A stretch of DNA of 64,000 nt from GCA-003244245 sp052390495 (GTDB lineage Bacteria > Actinomycetota > Actinomycetes > Mycobacteriales > Pseudonocardiaceae): positions 10,007 to 74,006 of the forward strand of contig JBQTGW010000350.1 in the NCBI GenBank assembly GCA_052390495.1. Direction: 5' to 3'. Below the pieces are notes generated by a model, which was not told the DNA's origin, ran no database searches, and saw only the letters and a list, made by a program, of their open reading frames with translations. The number at the start of each line of letters is the position of its first letter. Position 1 is the first letter of the stretch. The translations under genes were made by a program, and so were the position numbers. Positions 61,659 through 64,000 of this stretch are shown in pieces.

Positions 61659-62642
61659 ATGCCGATTCCGCTGCCGAATCTCGACGACCGCACCTTCACC
61701 GATCTCACCGAGGAGGCGCGGGCCCTCATCCCCGTGCTGTATCCGCAGTGGTCCGATCACAACCCCAGCGACCCGGGGATCGCGCTCGTCGAGCTGCTGG
61801 CCTGGCTGACCGAGATGCTGCTCTTCGGGGTCAACCAGATTCCGGCGGCCAATACGCACAAGTTCCTGGGGCTGCTCAACGGCCCGGAGTGGTCGCCGCC
61901 TCCCGACGGTGATCTCAGCCAGGCTATCCGCCAGACCATCCGCGACCTGCACGAGCGCTACCGGGCCGGCACGCCCGAGGACTACGAATACCTGGTCCGC
62001 GAGACCTGGCCGCGCCGCCCGGAGGCCGCCGGGCTGGCTGCCCTGGCCCGGGTGTGTTGTATCCCCGGGCGGGACCTGACTGCGGCCGATCCGTCCGCAC
62101 CGGCTCCGGCGCACGTCAGCGTGGTCGTCGTGCCCGATGCCGGGCTGGCTGGGTCCGGCTCGGCACCGGACTCCCACCCCCGGCCCACCGAGGAACTGAC
62201 CACTGCCCTGTACCGCTTCCTGGCCCCCCGGCGCATCCTGACCACCCGGCACCACGTGGTCGGGCCGAGCTACGTCGACGTCGGGATTGCGGCCCATCTC
62301 GCCCTGCACGGGGACGCCCCGCCCCGCGATGCCCTCGAGCAAGCCCGGGACTTGCTGGTGGCGTTCTTCGATCCGCTGCACGGCGGTGCCGAGGGAAACG
62401 GCTGGCCCTTCGGGCAGAGCGTGTACGTCTCGGAGGTCTACGCCGTGCTGGAGCGGGCCGACCTCATCGACTACGTGGAAGGAGTCACGCTTACCGGCCC
62501 GAACCCGATCTCGGACCCGGACGGGCAACTGGTCGGCATTGAACTGGACGTCCACCAGCTGGTCCGCCTCGCCCAGCTCGATCTGGTGGGCTACGACAGC
62601 TACGGCCGGACCCACCCGCTGTCCGGCCTGGCCGTGTCATGA
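61659..62642 (+). CDS. Second baseplate J-like protein (Afp12-like)
   Basis: A 327-residue wedge component. LPNLDDRTFTDLTEEARALI, HNPSDPGIALVELLAWLTEM and GTPEDYEYLVRETWPRR are the family markers. GAGGATGAGG lies upstream of the ATG. It is shorter than Afp12, as in other actinobacterial clusters. ATGA overlap with the next gene. Confidence 0.9.
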   Translation: MPIPLPNLDDRTFTDLTEEARALIPVLYPQWSDHNPSDPGIALVELLAWLTEMLLFGVNQIPAANTHKFLGLLNGPEWSPPPDGDLSQAIRQTIRDLHERYRAGTPEDYEYLVRETWPRRPEAAGLAALARVCCIPGRDLTAADPSAPAPAHVSVVVVPDAGLAGSGSAPDSHPRPTEELTTALYRFLAPRRILTTRHHVVGPSYVDVGIAAHLALHGDAPPRDALEQARDLLVAFFDPLHGGAEGNGWPFGQSVYVSEVYAVLERADLIDYVEGVTLTGPNPISDPDGQLVGIELDVHQLVRLAQLDLVGYDSYGRTHPLSGLAVS

Positions 62643-63394
62643 GCGCGCCGATGAGCCGGTACCTGGACTATCTGCCCGCAGCTTTCCGGGAGGACCCGTT
62701 CGTGGGCCGGTTCCTGCTGGCCTTCGAAGCCATGCTGACCGGGGCCGACGGCGTTGAAGGGCTTGAGCAGACCATCGGCCGGGTTCCCGAATACCTGGAT
62801 CCCCAGACGACGCCGGAGGAGTTCCTGCCCTGGCTCGCCGGGTGGGTGGCGTTGAGCCTGCGCGCCGACTGGGACGTGCAGACCAAACGCGGCTTCATCC
62901 GGGAGATCGTGCCGTTGTATCGCCAGCGGGGGACACTCGCCAGCCTGCAGCGCATGCTGGAGATCTACCTGCGGGCCTGGGGCAAAAATGTGGTCATCTA
63001 CGATGAGTTCGACCAGCCCGCTCATTTCTTCCAGGTCCGGCTGACCCTGCGTGACGCGAACCCTGCCGCATTGCGCGAAACCCAGGAGATCGCCCGGGCC
63101 ATCATCGACCGGGAGAAACCGGCGCATACGTTCTATGCGCTGAAGGTCGCGATCCCGACGATGCGGCTGGTCTCCGAGCAGCTGAAAAGAGATGTCGAAC
63201 GCCCACCCGAGCTGCTCATTCTCGGCCAGAACACCTGGCTGCGGACGACAGTACGATCCGAGAACGGACAAGACGTGCTGAGCCCGGAGCTGCGGCTGGT
63301 CTCCGAGCAACTGAAGAAATACATAGAAAGTATAGAAGGCATACCCGAACTACTCATCCTCGGCCGGAACTCCTGGCTTGGGACGATAGTATAA
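62639..63394 (+). CDS. Tail protein I-like baseplate protein with duplicated C-terminus
   Basis: A 251-residue protein. SRYLDYLPAAFREDPFVGRF, PEEFLPWLAGWVALSLRADW and FIREIVPLYRQRGTLASLQR are the P2 gpI-type pattern. The C-terminus holds two copies of LVSEQLKxxxE...PELLILGxNxWLxTxV (about residues 178-210 and 219-251), a duplication of ~33 residues; normally one short 'IPTMRI...G' tail is present. Confidence 0.88.
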   Translation: MSAPMSRYLDYLPAAFREDPFVGRFLLAFEAMLTGADGVEGLEQTIGRVPEYLDPQTTPEEFLPWLAGWVALSLRADWDVQTKRGFIREIVPLYRQRGTLASLQRMLEIYLRAWGKNVVIYDEFDQPAHFFQVRLTLRDANPAALRETQEIARAIIDREKPAHTFYALKVAIPTMRLVSEQLKRDVERPPELLILGQNTWLRTTVRSENGQDVLSPELRLVSEQLKKYIESIEGIPELLILGRNSWLGTIV

Positions 63395-63416
63395 TCCGAT
63401 AACGGAGGGAACCTCG

Positions 63417-64000
63417 ATGGCGGACTATACCCAGCCTGACGTGGTGAACAAACGCGTCCGCTTCTTCGACGGACAGTTCCTGCAAGACCAGGACTTCATC
63501 GATGAGCAGAAGTACCATCTCGACCGCGAGCGCCGCCAGAGTCAGCTGCTCAGCGTCACCGGCATACTCTCGGGCCTCACCGTGGTCAAGGGCGGGGCAT
63601 ACCACGTCACGGTGACCAAGGGCGTGGCTGTCGATGCCCTCGGTCGTCAGCTCGTCCTGGCCGCCGAGACGGACCTGCGATTGCCCGACAAGTTCGCCGC
63701 GAAAAAGGATATCGAGCTACACCTCGTCTATCAGGAGATCCCGACCGATCTGGCGCAGACCGGTGGCGAGGGAGCCCGCCGCTGGGACGAGAGCCCCAAG
63801 ATCGTGGCCTTGGCGCCCGACGGAGCGGTCGCCGTCGCCCCTGATGGCGTGTCGTCCACCTGGGACGGCCCTACGGTACTGCTCGCCAAGCTGGCGGTGG
63901 CCGCCAACGGCGACGTCACCGTGGACACCGCAGCAGCCCGCAAAGCCGGCCTGTCCGTCCCCGGCTCCCTCGGTATCGGTACGAGCAGCCCGGGTAGTGA
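63417..64000 (+). CDS. Fibre-like protein, 3' end outside the window
   Basis: The first 194 residues of a tail-fibre or baseplate appendage. VNKRVRFFDGQFLQDQDFID is a common start of eCIS fibre proteins; it continues with SGILSGLTVV-like and KGVAVDALGRQLVLAAETDL, and reaches GSLGIGTSSPGS, the slgiGTxxP pattern that usually opens fibre repeats. GGAGG lies eight bases before the ATG. The receptor-binding end is not seen. Confidence 0.85.
   Translation, partial: MADYTQPDVVNKRVRFFDGQFLQDQDFIDEQKYHLDRERRQSQLLSVTGILSGLTVVKGGAYHVTVTKGVAVDALGRQLVLAAETDLRLPDKFAAKKDIELHLVYQEIPTDLAQTGGEGARRWDESPKIVALAPDGAVAVAPDGVSSTWDGPTVLLAKLAVAANGDVTVDTAAARKAGLSVPGSLGIGTSSPGS

Noticed and set aside
42839..64000. Prophage or type VI secretion system
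   Set aside because: No capsid, portal, terminase, integrase, holin or lysin is seen, nor TssJLM/ClpV genes. The AAA+ ATPase, DUF4157 and DUF4255 set is that of an eCIS.
1..64000. tRNA, rRNA and riboswitch genes
   Set aside because: None could be recognised by eye on either strand; a covariance-model scan would settle it.

Overview
The window is high-GC, actinobacterial chromosome (GTG starts, 4-base ATGA/GTGA overlaps, AGGAGG-type ribosome sites), most likely a Pseudonocardiales-type mycolate-lineage relative. The evidence is a backbone in mycobacterial order: birA, a PH-domain membrane protein, GtrA, purK, purE, a FadE25-type acyl-CoA dehydrogenase, then a TIGR03089 protein, LytR-CpsA-Psr (LCP) proteins and rmlD. 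From memory this matches the Rv3279c to Rv3266c neighbourhood of M. tuberculosis. The backbone is opened by accessory blocks.

Layout. 0-2.3 kb: birA (5' end outside the window), PH protein, HMG-CoA lyase. 2.3-6.8 kb: a visibly more AT-rich cassette of alpha/beta hydrolase, membrane-anchored MurF-like ligase and D-Ala-D-Ala-ligase-like ATP-grasp enzyme, all overlapping by 4 bases, facing a second, divergent Ddl-like gene. 6.9-9.6 kb: beta-carbonic anhydrase, cytochrome P450, histidinol-phosphatase. 9.6-13.2 kb: GtrA, purK-purE, fadE25. 13.2-25.7 kb: a decayed accessory island with gene fragments (DUF1152-like, a duplicated fadE25 3' end, an APC permease, a DUF4143 ATPase tail, HicB halves, an unknown gene), a perfect LexA/SOS box, Uma2, SDR, DUF222-HNH, HicB and XRE-DUF397 genes, and an intact DUF4143 ATPase.

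25.7-33 kb: cell-envelope block of TIGR03089, two LCP transferases flanking a GT87 mannosyltransferase, rmlD and a GT4 glycosyltransferase. 33-36 kb: small accessory genes, a truncated AbiEii-like system and a frameshifted regulator. 35.9-38.3 kb: acyl-CoA dehydrogenase plus kinase-like pair resembling 4-hydroxyacyl-CoA catabolism enzymes. 38.3-42.5 kb: animal-type haem peroxidase and a GT2-GT4 fusion glycosyltransferase.

42.8-64 kb (running off the end): a contractile injection system (eCIS) on one strand: BTAD/SARP regulator, AAA+ ATPase, DUF4157 effector candidate, DUF4255 protein, two sheaths, tube, a tail-assembly/DUF6760 pair with a possible -1 frameshift site, second tube, low-complexity protein, LysM protein, hub, spike, PAAR tip, gp25 wedge, two baseplate J-like proteins, a tail-I-like protein and the start of a fibre-like protein. 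No integrase, terminase, capsid, holin or lysin is seen, so this is an injection machine rather than a prophage.

The strongest candidates for new biology are the hydrolase/Mur-ligase/ATP-grasp cassette, the eCIS effector with its uncharacterised C-terminus, and the tail-assembly frameshift signal. No searches could be run: family names come from recognised motifs and gene order.
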